Positions 44,150 through 52,351 of a stretch of DNA of 64,000 nucleotides are shown piece after piece (position 1 is the first letter of the stretch; each line of letters starts with the position of its first letter). Position numbers and translations under genes: made by a program. Source of the stretch: Paenalcaligenes sp052103955 (GTDB lineage Bacteria; Pseudomonadota; Gammaproteobacteria; Burkholderiales; Burkholderiaceae_B); the NCBI GenBank assembly GCA_052103955.1, contig JBQELO010000007.1:62001-126000 (forward strand), in the 5' to 3' direction. Below the pieces are notes generated by a model. The model was given only the letters and a program-made list of their open reading frames with translations. It did not search any database and was not told the DNA's origin.

Positions 44150-45499
44150 ATGAGAATTATTCGTTTATTTACTTTATGCATGCTGATGGTACTTGCCGGT
44201 TGCGCAACCCAACAACAGCAGCATACGCAAAAAAGTACCGGCCCGTTGATCGCTGCCGATACCTCCCGTACCATCGATCTCACCCACCCGCCACGCGACA
44301 TGTGGGACCGTATACGCCGAGGCTACTCCATTCCCAACCTCGACACCGAGTTAGTGGACTACTGGACGGACTACTACGCATCACGCCCCCAATCCCTACT
44401 GGTCATGAGCCAACGTGCGAGCAAATACTTGTTCCATATCGTTGATGAAATTGAAGCTCGAGGCCTACCTACCGAATTAGCACTGCTGCCCTTTGTAGAA
44501 AGCGCCTATAACCCAGACGCCTACTCACGAGCACACGCTTCGGGGCTGTGGCAGTTCATTCCAAGCACAGGTAAATACTACAACTTGGAACAAAACTGGT
44601 GGCTGGATGAGCGCCGTGATCCTATTGCTTCTACCGATGCTGCTCTGAATTACCTGAATTACTTATATGAATTCCAAGGCGACTGGTATTTAGCACTGGC
44701 TTCGTATAACTGGGGTGAGGGCTCTGTTAAACGTGCCATTGCTCGCAATGAAAGCCAAAACCTGCCGGGCGATTATCTATCGCTCACCATGCCAGAAGAA
44801 ACTCGCAACTACCTCCCTAAGTTGCAGGCACTGAAAAACATCATTACTGACCCCAAACGTTACGGCATCACGCTGCCAGACATCAGTAATGAGCCCTACT
44901 TCACATCCGTGCCGCGTACTAGCGACATCGACATGACAGTAGTTGCCCAATTGGCTGAAATGAGTATGGATGATCTGCGTATGCTCAACCCATCGCATAA
45001 CCGTCCTGTTATCCCGGCCAACGCCACCACATTGCTGCTGCCTACTAATAAAGTAGAAACCTTCAAACGCAACCTAGCCTCGTTCACAGGCAAACTAAGC
45101 AACTGGAAGGTATATCAGCCCAAACGTGGCGAATCTTTTGCGTCCATCGCCAAAGAACACGGTATTTCAGTTGCAGAACTGCGTTCCTTGAACGGTTTAA
45201 ATGCCAAGCAAACCGTTGCTAGCGCACAGCTATTGCTACCTATTGATGCGGCAGATGCTCGCATCACCATGACAGCTCAAGGTGCGCCCGTAACCGCTCA
45301 AGCCACCTTAGCCGCACAAGCGCAACAACCCCGCGCCGCTGCTGCTCGTGCTGTAGCGCGCAACTACCGCGTACGAAAAGGCGATACACTCTTCGCCATT
45401 GCTCGTAAATACAACACTTCTGTTTCAGAGCTGAAAAAACTGAATAAACTACGCAACAACAATATACAGCCAGGTAGTCAGCTACGCGTACCGTCTTGA
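44150..45499 (+). CDS. mltD: Membrane-bound lytic murein transglycosylase D with two LysM domains
   Basis: Outer-membrane-anchored enzyme that cuts peptidoglycan glycan strands. The 449-residue product has a lipoprotein signal (LCMLMVLAGC, lipobox Cys near residue 17) and an SLT domain with catalytic Glu in ALLPFVESAYNPDAYSRA and HASGLWQFIPSTGKYYNL (about residues 105-145). Two LysM repeats follow at about 320-365 (KRGESFASIAKEHGISVAELRSLNGL) and 403-447 (RKGDTLFAIARKYNTSVSELKKLN), joined by an Ala/Gln-rich linker. Two LysM copies is within the family range. Confidence 0.95.
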   Translation: MRIIRLFTLCMLMVLAGCATQQQQHTQKSTGPLIAADTSRTIDLTHPPRDMWDRIRRGYSIPNLDTELVDYWTDYYASRPQSLLVMSQRASKYLFHIVDEIEARGLPTELALLPFVESAYNPDAYSRAHASGLWQFIPSTGKYYNLEQNWWLDERRDPIASTDAALNYLNYLYEFQGDWYLALASYNWGEGSVKRAIARNESQNLPGDYLSLTMPEETRNYLPKLQALKNIITDPKRYGITLPDISNEPYFTSVPRTSDIDMTVVAQLAEMSMDDLRMLNPSHNRPVIPANATTLLLPTNKVETFKRNLASFTGKLSNWKVYQPKRGESFASIAKEHGISVAELRSLNGLNAKQTVASAQLLLPIDAADARITMTAQGAPVTAQATLAAQAQQPRAAAARAVARNYRVRKGDTLFAIARKYNTSVSELKKLNKLRNNNIQPGSQLRVPS

Positions 45500-45554
45500 G
45501 TCGCGTTCTGGTAAATTGGCACGTTATTTTTTAGAGAAGAAAGGACTATTCAGC

Positions 45555-46340
45555 ATGGGTTTCCTCACTGGCAAACGCATTCTTATCACCGGCGTAATTT
45601 CCAATCGCTCCATTGCTTATGGCATCGCCCAAGCCTGTCATCAGCAAGGTGCAGAAATTGCTCTTACTTATGTAGGCGAGCGTTTTAAAGAGCGTGTGGA
45701 AGAATTCGCCAGCGAATTAGGCAGCAACATCGTTATCCCTCTGGATGTAGCTGAAGATCAGCAAATTGACGATGCAATGGCTATTCTGCGTACCCACTGG
45801 GACAGTTTGGATGGTCTGGTGCACTCCATTGGTTTTGCTCCACGCGAAGCAATTGCGGGTGACTTCTTGGAAGGTTTGTCTCGTGAAGCCTTCAAAATCG
45901 CACACGACATTTCCTCCTACAGTTTCCCTGCATTGGCTAAAGCGGCATTGCCATTGATGGAAGGTCGTCAAGCCTCTGTGCTGACACTGACCTACTTGGG
46001 CGCTGAGCGTGCTGTACCTAACTACAACACCATGGGCTTGGCTAAAGCTTCTTTGGAAGCTAGCGTACGCTACTTGGCTGCTGCATTGGGCCCACGTGGT
46101 ATTCGTGCTAATGGTATTTCTGCTGGCCCAATCAAAACCTTGGCTGCTAGTGGTATTAAAGATTTCTCCATGCTGTTGAAGTATGTAGAAAGCGTAACGC
46201 CTATTCGCCGTAACGTGACTATCGAAGACGTTGGTAACGTGGCTGCGTTTATGCTGTCCGACCTAGCTGCTGGTATTACTGGCGAGATCACTCACGTTGA
46301 TGGTGGTTTCTCGTGTGTAGCCGCTGGTATGGTTGAGTAA
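45555..46340 (+). CDS. fabI: Enoyl-[acyl-carrier-protein] reductase (NADH) FabI
   Basis: Last reductive step of fatty acid elongation. The 261-residue product begins GFLTGKRILITGVISNRSIAYGIAQA, the FabI-specific cofactor loop, has DGLVHSIGFAPREA, and carries the active-site Tyr-x6-Lys as YNTMGLAK (about residues 157-164). The ATG at 45555 has AAGGA about 10 bases upstream; the longer frame from 45516 is not supported. FabI is the target of triclosan; the family's usual active-site residues are unchanged here as far as can be seen. A strong terminator follows. Confidence 0.96.
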   Translation: MGFLTGKRILITGVISNRSIAYGIAQACHQQGAEIALTYVGERFKERVEEFASELGSNIVIPLDVAEDQQIDDAMAILRTHWDSLDGLVHSIGFAPREAIAGDFLEGLSREAFKIAHDISSYSFPALAKAALPLMEGRQASVLTLTYLGAERAVPNYNTMGLAKASLEASVRYLAAALGPRGIRANGISAGPIKTLAASGIKDFSMLLKYVESVTPIRRNVTIEDVGNVAAFMLSDLAAGITGEITHVDGGFSCVAAGMVE

Positions 46341-46368
46341 GCTTCTTAGCATTAGGTAAGAAGGCTAG

Positions 46369-46403
46369 CAAACCCCTGGTTTTTACTGGGGGTTTGTTGT
46401 TTT
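46369..46403 (+). terminator. Intrinsic terminator of fabI
   Basis: CAAACCCC (46369-46376) pairs with GGGGTTTG (46389-46396), followed by TTGTTTTT on the plus strand. It begins 29 bases after the fabI stop. Confidence 0.85.
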
Positions 46404-46500
46404 TGGCGGGTGTTTTTTACTAAAGCTATAAAGCCTTTTAGCAGTATCAACTTTGGGCTGTGAGTGGTTGAAATCTGGCGGCTGTATCCATCGCACACGC

Positions 46501-46590
46501 TGGGGGACTGCGGAACAACTTTTTGTGATTTGAGACACCAAATCAAAAAAGTTTTCCTCCGCCTCCCCTGAGATGTTGCCACTGATAGGC
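46501..46590 (-). repeat. Palindromic repeat copy A
   Basis: Its centre on the minus strand reads TTTTTTGATTTGGTGTC then TCAAATCACAAAAA, an imperfect palindrome of about 15 bases per arm. It is flanked by GGCGGAGGAA on one side and CGCAGTCCCC on the other. Copy B at 46753-46820 shares the flanks GTGGCA, AGGCGGA, GGAA and CGCAG in the same order on the plus strand. Confidence 0.6.
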
Positions 46591-46740
46591 TTACAGCCCT
46601 TTCTTTAGCAGCAGTGATAGGCATTCGTCACATCACTTTCTGCTTGCCATGTATGCTTAATCACTCAAGGCTGTAGCAAACATACCTTTGGGTGACCCCA
46701 GAAAGATCAATGATGCCAGCAACTACCAAAGCAAAGACCG

Positions 46741-46820
46741 TGGCATGCGATGAAGGAAAGGCGGATGGAAGTGTTTTTTTATTTGGTGTACAAATTAAAA
46801 AATACTTTCGCAGCCTTAGG
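46741..46820 (+). repeat. Palindromic repeat copy B
   Basis: On the plus strand, TTTTTTTATTTGGTGTA followed by CAAATTAAAAAA forms an imperfect palindrome with the same ATTTGGTGT core as copy A. The flanks GTGGCA, AGGCGGA, GGAA before and CGCAGCC after match copy A in order and spacing. The two copies lie about 240 bases apart in opposite orientation. Confidence 0.6.
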
Positions 46821-46916
46821 CTAATGCAGTCCAGTCGTTAGTACGTGGGCTGTAAAGCTCACTACACCCAGTGAGAAACTGTCTTAGGCTACGGCAAACA
46901 GTCGTGAGTAAGTGGA
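46815..46916 (+). repeat. Pair of diverged direct repeats of about 35 bases
   Basis: CTTAGGCTA...CAGTCGT.AGTA.GTGG occurs at 46815-46849 and 46883-46916. The shared positions are CTTAGGCTA at the start, CAGTCGT in the middle and GTGG near the end; the rest has drifted. It abuts palindromic repeat copy B. Confidence 0.5.
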
Positions 46917-46948
46917 CTTTTCATAAACCTCTCAATTACCCACACTCA

Positions 46949-47617
46949 TTAAACTGGCGGAAAAATCACCGGCTCTTGCCCTTCCTGCCACTGCTCATAC
47001 TTACTCATCACCCGCTCTAATCGCGGTGACGCCACAAACGCCGCTAACCAGCGCTGTACAGCGGGTATAGGCTGAGCGGCAAACCACTCGTCGTTAGTAT
47101 GCGCAAACTGGCGCACAAAGGGTGCTAAGGCCAAATCAGCTAGGCTGATACGCTCACCCAACAAGTAGGTATGCGATTGCAAGCGTGCCTCTAAATCGGC
47201 AATGTGTTGCATCGCCAGTTCGCGTTGCGCTTGTGCATAACTTTCCGCGCTACGCTCACCGTGTTCCGCTTCGTGGCGTTGTGGATATTTATATCTATCT
47301 AGTGCTTTTTTGAAGGGGCCATCATTCGCACGCACTAATTCACGAATAGCGACTTCATGTTCAGGCTGCAATAAGCCTTCTGGATCGCTTTGGCCTAAGG
47401 CCCAGTACATCACATCTATACTTTCATCGATGATTTGCCCTGTAGGTAACACCAGCACCGGCACCGTTGCTTTGGGTGATGCATCACGTAGCGCCTGCGG
47501 TTTGTCACGCAATACTACTTCGCGTAGTTCACACGGCAACCCACTGGCAGCCCACGCCAAACGTGCTCGCATGGCATAGGGACAACGTCTGAAAGAATAC
47601 AAAATCGGCAAACTCAC
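46949..47617 (-). CDS. Glutathione S-transferase-like protein
   Basis: A 222-residue protein with an N-terminal thioredoxin-like domain (LPILYSFRRCPYAMRARLAW, CPYAMR at about residues 12-17; VPVLVLPTGQIIDESIDVMYWAL) and an all-helical C-terminal domain (SLADLALAPFVRQFAH). This is the two-domain GST layout, with a Cys-type active site as in beta/omega classes. I chose the GTG at 47617 because GGAG lies 5 bases upstream and the first strand then begins at once; an ATG at 47725 would add 36 residues unlike the family. The substrate is unknown. It follows trhO on the minus strand after a terminator. Confidence 0.85.
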   Translation of the reverse strand: MSLPILYSFRRCPYAMRARLAWAASGLPCELREVVLRDKPQALRDASPKATVPVLVLPTGQIIDESIDVMYWALGQSDPEGLLQPEHEVAIRELVRANDGPFKKALDRYKYPQRHEAEHGERSAESYAQAQRELAMQHIADLEARLQSHTYLLGERISLADLALAPFVRQFAHTNDEWFAAQPIPAVQRWLAAFVASPRLERVMSKYEQWQEGQEPVIFPPV

Positions 47618-47697
47618 AATTACTCCAAAAACAGCTAGTGGGGCATATAGCGTGCCCACCAAAGACCTACATCGCCTTGCTAACCTACCCGCAAAAG

Positions 47698-47733
47698 AAA
47701 ACCGGATGGCATACAAGATGCTCATCCGGTTTT
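47698..47733 (-). terminator. Intrinsic terminator of trhO
   Basis: AAAACCGGATG (47698-47708) pairs with CATCCGGTTTT (47723-47733), with GCAT/ATGC pairing inside. T-rich ends exist on both strands. It lies 47 bases past the trhO stop on the minus strand and upstream of the GST gene. Confidence 0.85.
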
Positions 47734-47779
47734 ACCATAGCGCTTACAAAGCGCCTATAGCTGTAGGCGTATACGCGGT

Positions 47780-48799
47780 TTACTGATTACGCTCGGCCTC
47801 AGCTTTTTCTTGTGCCAAACGTGAACGTTCGGCCTGCTCTTGTCTCCACGCATGCTTTCTCTCGCGCAGCTCGTTTAACGGAGCACCAATGTGACGCGAG
47901 CGACGCTCTTGTGCCAATTGTGCTTGTTTCTGACGCTCACGCAGACGCTCTACTTTCTCTGTATCCAGCTTGTCATGACAATGACGGCAACTAACACCTT
48001 CTTCATAATGCTCGTGATGGCGATCGGCTTCGTTTAGTGGCATACGACATGCACGGCAGAAGGAGTAATCGCCTTGACGCAAACCGTGGCCTACCGATAC
48101 ACGCTCGTCAAATACGAAACACTCACCGTCCCACAAACTTTTATCTTCGGTAATGTCTTCTAAGTATTTCAAAATACCGCCTTGTAGGTGGTATACATCC
48201 TCAAAACCTTGGGAACGCATGAAGGCTGTGGATTTCTCGCAGCGAATACCACCGGTGCAGAACATGGCTACACGCGGGTTGCCAGCCAATACACCGCCTT
48301 CTTTACGTTGCTCGGCTACCCATTCAGGAAATTCCGAGAAACTGTCAGTTTTGGGGTTAACCGCGTGTTTAAAGGTACCAATGCCCACTTCGTAGTCATT
48401 ACGGGTGTCAATCAGCACTACATCGGGGGATTCGATCAGCGCATTCCAATCTTCGGGAGCCACATACTGACCTACCATTTCGGCCGTTTTCAGATCAGGC
48501 ACACCTAAGGTCACAATTTCTTTTTTCAGCTTTACCTTTAAGCGGTAAAACGGCATGCTGTCTGCCCACGACTCTTTATGCACCAACTTGGCCAAACGAG
48601 GGTCAGAGCGCAGGTACGCTAAGACTTCTTTAATGCCTTGCTCGGGGCCAGCAATCGTGCCATTGATGCCTTCACGTGCAAGCAGCAACGTACCGATAAT
48701 CTGACGCTCGGCGCAGAAATCGTAAAGTGGCTGACGCAAACTGACGTAATCGTCGAGTTCAGCAAAGTGGTAAAGGGCGGCGACAAGGTATTTGGCCAT
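47780..48799 (-). CDS. trhO: tRNA uridine(34) hydroxylase TrhO (rhodanese family)
   Basis: Oxygen-dependent enzyme making 5-hydroxyuridine at the wobble base of certain tRNAs (formerly YceA). The 339-residue product has an N-terminal UPF0176 domain (LLAREGINGTIAGPEQGI, about residues 40-57) and a rhodanese domain with the catalytic loop MFCTGGIRCEKSTAFM (Cys near residue 180). A C-terminal zinc-like segment follows (CRACRMPLNEADRHHEHYEEGVSCRHCH, in two CxxC pairs), then a charged coiled tail. Single gene between two terminators. Confidence 0.93.
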   Translation of the reverse strand: MAKYLVAALYHFAELDDYVSLRQPLYDFCAERQIIGTLLLAREGINGTIAGPEQGIKEVLAYLRSDPRLAKLVHKESWADSMPFYRLKVKLKKEIVTLGVPDLKTAEMVGQYVAPEDWNALIESPDVVLIDTRNDYEVGIGTFKHAVNPKTDSFSEFPEWVAEQRKEGGVLAGNPRVAMFCTGGIRCEKSTAFMRSQGFEDVYHLQGGILKYLEDITEDKSLWDGECFVFDERVSVGHGLRQGDYSFCRACRMPLNEADRHHEHYEEGVSCRHCHDKLDTEKVERLRERQKQAQLAQERRSRHIGAPLNELRERKHAWRQEQAERSRLAQEKAEAERNQ

Positions 48800-48955
48800 G
48801 GTGCTAGTCAGGAAGGAAAAAGTAGAATCATAACGTTATCCACCCTGCCAATGTCAGTAAAACTGCAGGCTCTTTGCGTTAACGCAAGAAAAGGTCCGTA
48901 CAATAGACCAAGGTGGATACTCACTCATTGTCGTCTATTATACCCCGCGTTGTTT

Positions 48956-50044
48956 ATGGATTCTCTTACCCAAGCCGTTCTGGGTGCCAGCATTTGTGGC
49001 AGTCTACTTGGCCGTTACCATGGCCGTAAGGCTGCCGTTGTAGGCGCTGTTCTAGCCACACTCCCCGATCTGGATGTAGTGATGCGCTATCAGGACCCTA
49101 TTCTGGCGATGACCAGCCATCGCGGGTTCTCTCATTCTCTGTTTGTACTCACAGGGCTATCGCTGCTGCTAACGTACTTATGGCGATTATGGCGACCCGA
49201 CCCACGCTATGGTGCTAACCGGCTATTTTTAGCCGTGTGGTTGACCTTCATCACTCACCCATTGCTGGATGCCTTCACCAGCTACGGTACGCAGCTAATG
49301 TGGCCGCTAGAGCCTATACCGCAGGCTTGGGCTAGCATCTTTATTATCGATCCTGTTTACACCCTGCCTTTATTAATAGCGACCATACTGTTGCTCGGCT
49401 GGGGCGGGCGTAGTGGCGTGATCAAAACCTGCCACTGGGCATTGGGGTTAAGTACCGCGTATTTGGCGCTTACGCTAGGCATACAGCAGTATGTAGATAC
49501 CCAAGCACGGACACAGGTTCAGAAGTTAGGTTTAACACCCACAGCAAGTTTCACTACACCTGAACTGTTTAGTACTCTGCTCTGGCGCTCAATTGTGCGC
49601 ACGGACTCAGGCCAAGATTGCGAATTCATCATAGGCCTGTTGGATACGTCAGACCCTGAATACCTATGTGCTGCCAATAATCACCACTTAGCTGATAACC
49701 TGCCCAATGCTACATCGTTGCAACGCCTACGTTGGTTTAGCAATGATTGGGTACGCTTTGATGTGCAAGACGATTTGCTCGTAGTAAGCGATTTACGCAT
49801 GGGTGCTGGCGCCGGCATTTACTCCTTCCGTTTTGTAGTAGGCGAACAAAATGCAGACCAAGACTGGCGTGAAGTTCCCCCTTACAAGTTCGGCAGTTGG
49901 CATGATTTCTCACTGATTGAAGCTGGCGTAAATCGTATATGGAGCAACACACCGCCCTTACCTTTAAACGATTGGGCGAAACGCATAGGTATGCAACCTG
50001 AGCCTTACCACGCTCAACTCTCTGAAAACTCTGCCCCGAATTAA
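48956..50044 (+). CDS. YdjM-like membrane-bound metal-dependent hydrolase (DUF457)
   Basis: Inner-membrane protein of the YdjM/YfhO-type DUF457 family, predicted zinc-dependent hydrolase, physiological substrate unknown. The 362-residue product opens DSLTQAVLGASICGSLLGR, then GAVLATLPDLDVVMRY and TSHRGFSHSLFVL, giving the conserved Asp and His metal ligands, and THPLLDAFTSYGTQLMWPL. About five helices fill residues 1-180; the C-terminal half is soluble. I chose the ATG at 48956 because the family starts with MD-SLTQ; the upstream open frame overlaps trhO. A bidirectional terminator follows. Confidence 0.88.
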   Translation: MDSLTQAVLGASICGSLLGRYHGRKAAVVGAVLATLPDLDVVMRYQDPILAMTSHRGFSHSLFVLTGLSLLLTYLWRLWRPDPRYGANRLFLAVWLTFITHPLLDAFTSYGTQLMWPLEPIPQAWASIFIIDPVYTLPLLIATILLLGWGGRSGVIKTCHWALGLSTAYLALTLGIQQYVDTQARTQVQKLGLTPTASFTTPELFSTLLWRSIVRTDSGQDCEFIIGLLDTSDPEYLCAANNHHLADNLPNATSLQRLRWFSNDWVRFDVQDDLLVVSDLRMGAGAGIYSFRFVVGEQNADQDWREVPPYKFGSWHDFSLIEAGVNRIWSNTPPLPLNDWAKRIGMQPEPYHAQLSENSAPN

Positions 50045-50056
50045 CGCAGGTACAAG

Positions 50057-50098
50057 CAAAAAAGCCTGAGTCTGCTTACACAGAACTCAGGCTTTTTT
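50057..50098. terminator. Bidirectional intrinsic terminator
   Basis: AAAAAAGCCTGAGT (50058-50071) pairs with ACTCAGGCTTTTTT (50084-50097) around a 12-base loop. It sits between the convergent YdjM-like gene (plus) and the allE-like gene (minus), with T-runs for both directions. Confidence 0.92.
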
Positions 50099-50125
50099 GA
50101 CACGGAGAATCAGTACTACAGCGCC

Positions 50126-50962
50126 TTAACGCGTGCCACCAATAGTGAGGTTGGCATGACGGTTTACATCTTTGTACAGCAAGTAGCGGAAGCGACTAGG
50201 GCCACCGGCATAGCATGCTTGTGGGCAGAATGCGCGTAGCCACATAAAGTCACCCGCTTCTACTTCAACCCAGTCTTGGTTCAGGCGATATACCGCTTTG
50301 CCTTCCAACACGTACAAACCGTGTTCCATGACGTGGGTTTCTGCAAAAGGAATCACGCCACCGGGTTCAAAGTTCACGATGTTCACGTGCATGTCGTGAC
50401 TCATATCGGACATATCAGCAAAGCGTGTGGTGCTCCAACGACCTTCGGTATCAGGCATCACAATAGGAGCCACGTCTTTTTCGTTCGTCACAAAGGCTTT
50501 AGGATGCGGCACGCCTTCCACTTCTTGGTAGCGCTTACGGATCCAGTGGAAGCTTGCCAAGGCATCAGTGCGGTTGTGCAGTTTCCATTTGCTTGCTGGA
50601 GGAATAAAGGCGTAACCCCCTTCTTCCATGGTGTGCTTTTCGCCATTCAGTTCCAGTTCCAGCTGCCCCGCCACCACAAACACCACCGCTTCGGCTTCTG
50701 GATTGGACTCAGGATCGTTACTGCCGCCGCCAGGGCTAACTTCCACAATGTATTGTGAGAAAGTTTCAGCAAAACCGGACAACGGACGTGCCAGTACCCA
50801 CAAACGGGTCTTTTCCCATGAAGGCAAATAGCTGGTCACGATGTCTTGCAGTACACCTTTAGGCAAGATCGCGTAGGCTTCCGTGAACATGGCACGGTCA
50901 GTCAACAGCTGTGTCTGAGGTGGGTGACCACCAGCTGGGGCATAGTAATTAACTTTGGACAT
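50126..50962 (-). CDS. allE: (S)-ureidoglycine aminohydrolase (bicupin)
   Basis: Purine-ureide catabolism enzyme (AllE/UGHY) releasing ammonia from (S)-ureidoglycine. The 278-residue product has two cupin barrels: residues about 55-125 (EVSPGGGSNDPESNPEAEAV, VVAGQLELELNGEKHTMEEGGYAFIPP) and about 190-260 (VNIVNFEPGGVIPFAETHVMEHGLYVLEGKAVYRL across the Mn site, with the conserved Glu and His residues). The opening YYAPAGGHPPQTQLLTDRA is typical of AllE. No other allantoin or purine gene is in the window; a LysR-type regulator is divergent. Confidence 0.9.
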   Translation of the reverse strand: MSKVNYYAPAGGHPPQTQLLTDRAMFTEAYAILPKGVLQDIVTSYLPSWEKTRLWVLARPLSGFAETFSQYIVEVSPGGGSNDPESNPEAEAVVFVVAGQLELELNGEKHTMEEGGYAFIPPASKWKLHNRTDALASFHWIRKRYQEVEGVPHPKAFVTNEKDVAPIVMPDTEGRWSTTRFADMSDMSHDMHVNIVNFEPGGVIPFAETHVMEHGLYVLEGKAVYRLNQDWVEVEAGDFMWLRAFCPQACYAGGPSRFRYLLYKDVNRHANLTIGGTR

Positions 50963-51317
50963 AACGATTCCGATAAAAATTCAATAGAAACGCCTGTCGC
51001 GTTGTGTAGGACGAGTAAAGCTTGCCGTAGTGGCATTTTTCACGCCGTCGCTTCAATGCGCGGGGACTAGTACACCTTAACGGCAGACTCATTCATTAGC
51101 AAATTAAATGTTTTAATTTAGTACATTCATTTTATGAATTAATAATAATGGGATATTATCTGCATTCAGACCAGAGGGATTTCTAGCGGTTTATTCCAGC
51201 ATCTTATTGTTATTTAACTACTTTTTATGCCTTACTTAGATGCTGGGCCCTATAGATTTTTCACTCTTTGTACACGCACCCGTCATAGCTTTATAAATTC
51301 AGAATCCCTATACAACG
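50963..51317. other. 355-base divergent control region between allE and a LysR gene
   Basis: AT-rich, no credible gene. It holds two inverted repeats: AAATTAA-N5-TTAATTT at 51101-51119 and ATTCAT-TTT-ATGAAT at 51125-51139. The second has the T-N11-A form of LysR-type operators. Both promoters should lie here. Confidence 0.6.
51125..51139. promoter_or_regulatory. Candidate LysR-type operator (T-N11-A palindrome)
   Basis: ATTCAT, TTT, ATGAAT: a perfect 15-base palindrome with T and A 12 bases apart, the general LysR-type recognition shape, 179 bases upstream of the LysR gene. A second inverted repeat lies 6 bases to the left. Regulation of allE by this regulator is inferred from position only. 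Confidence 0.5.
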
Positions 51318-52256
51318 ATGATAAGCAGTGATAAAACAAATAGACTCTTATACGACCTAGATTTGTTGCGCGCACTGCTCGCCGTTGTAGAGTGCGGCAG
51401 CTTTACCAGTGCCGCTACACGCCTGCATTCCACGCAATCCACCATCAGCCAAAAAATACGCCGTTTAGAAGAACAAGCGGGGCACCGACTGCTAGAACGC
51501 AATAACCAAGGCATCGCTACCACCGAAATGGGCCAAACCTTGCTAGGTTATGCCCGACAAATGCTGATGCTAAACGACCAAATGTCTGAAGCCTTATCTG
51601 GTGCTCCCATCACCATTACGGTGCGCTTAGGCGTTCCAGAAGATTTTTCCAGTGGTCGTACCATGCAGGCCTTGGCATCGTTTAACCGACGTTATCCACA
51701 AGTGCGCTTAGAAGTCACCAGCGGTTTAAGCCGCGACCTTTTGCTGGACTACGACCAAGGCGACTTAGACCTTATTTTAATTAAGCAGCGCCACCACAAT
51801 AGGCCCGCCGTGGCCATACTGCCTGAACATACCGCGTGGGTAGATAGCGCCACCCATCCTGTATTTCACCTAGACCCTATTCCGTTAGTAACCTTCCCGC
51901 ATCGAGGCGTGTACCGCGAAGAAATTATCAGTGCGGTTGAATCCCTAGGCCGCCGTTGGCGTATTAGCTTTACAAGCTCAAGCTTAAGCGGCATACAAGG
52001 AGCTGTGGCCCATGGCATGGGCATTAGCTTGTTACCACGACGAGCAGTCACTGATCAGCATATAGAACTAGGAATAGCGCAGGGGCTAGCTAGTATTGAT
52101 GCCTTTGAATTGGCGATTTTGCACCGCCCCAATACCGACCCCATGATTAAAACCTTAGCGCGCGTGCTGATTGCTGTGCTTAGCCCTGATGAGAACATGG
52201 CCTCTGATGAGGGCTTATCCACGCAGGCTGTGCATAAGTTTGAGGACAACGCGTGA
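51318..52256 (+). CDS. LysR-family transcriptional regulator
   Basis: DNA-binding regulator of 312 residues. The N-terminal winged helix-turn-helix is standard: DLDLLRALLAVVECGSFTSAATRLHSTQSTISQKIRRLEEQAG spans residues about 11-53. The effector domain follows (VRLGVPEDFSSGRTMQALASF, IQGAVAHGMGISLLPRRAV). Ligand unknown. It is divergent from allE and converges on the siderophore receptor gene. A purine or ureide signal is the natural guess but rests on context alone. Confidence 0.88.
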   Translation: MISSDKTNRLLYDLDLLRALLAVVECGSFTSAATRLHSTQSTISQKIRRLEEQAGHRLLERNNQGIATTEMGQTLLGYARQMLMLNDQMSEALSGAPITITVRLGVPEDFSSGRTMQALASFNRRYPQVRLEVTSGLSRDLLLDYDQGDLDLILIKQRHHNRPAVAILPEHTAWVDSATHPVFHLDPIPLVTFPHRGVYREEIISAVESLGRRWRISFTSSSLSGIQGAVAHGMGISLLPRRAVTDQHIELGIAQGLASIDAFELAILHRPNTDPMIKTLARVLIAVLSPDENMASDEGLSTQAVHKFEDNA

Positions 52257-52311
52257 ATGCTCTGCGCTACGCCTTTGCCCCTTTGCCTCACACCAAGTGT
52301 GAGCAAAAAAT

Positions 52312-52347
52312 GCCCAGAAAGCATGACTAATCTTTCTGGGCTAGTTT
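52312..52347. terminator. Bidirectional intrinsic terminator
   Basis: GCCCAGAAAG (52312-52321) pairs with CTTTCTGGGC (52332-52341). The minus strand continues into ATTTTTT and the plus strand into TAGTTTTTA, so it serves both the LysR gene and the receptor gene. Confidence 0.88.
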
Positions 52348-52351
52348 TTAG

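Larger units (their letters stand above)
46341..46948. other. 608-base gap carrying diverged repeats, no credible gene
   Basis: Apart from the fabI terminator, the stretch holds two related palindromic elements in opposite orientation and a pair of about 35-base direct repeats (listed separately). A 90-codon minus-strand frame (46352-46624) has no ribosome site, runs through the terminator and crosses one repeat, so I do not call it a gene. The area looks like decayed repetitive or pseudogene sequence. Confidence 0.6.

Noticed and set aside
46352..46624. 90-codon minus-strand frame after fabI
   Set aside because: It runs through the fabI terminator and one palindromic repeat, has no ribosome site and no protein-like pattern; better explained as part of the repeat region.
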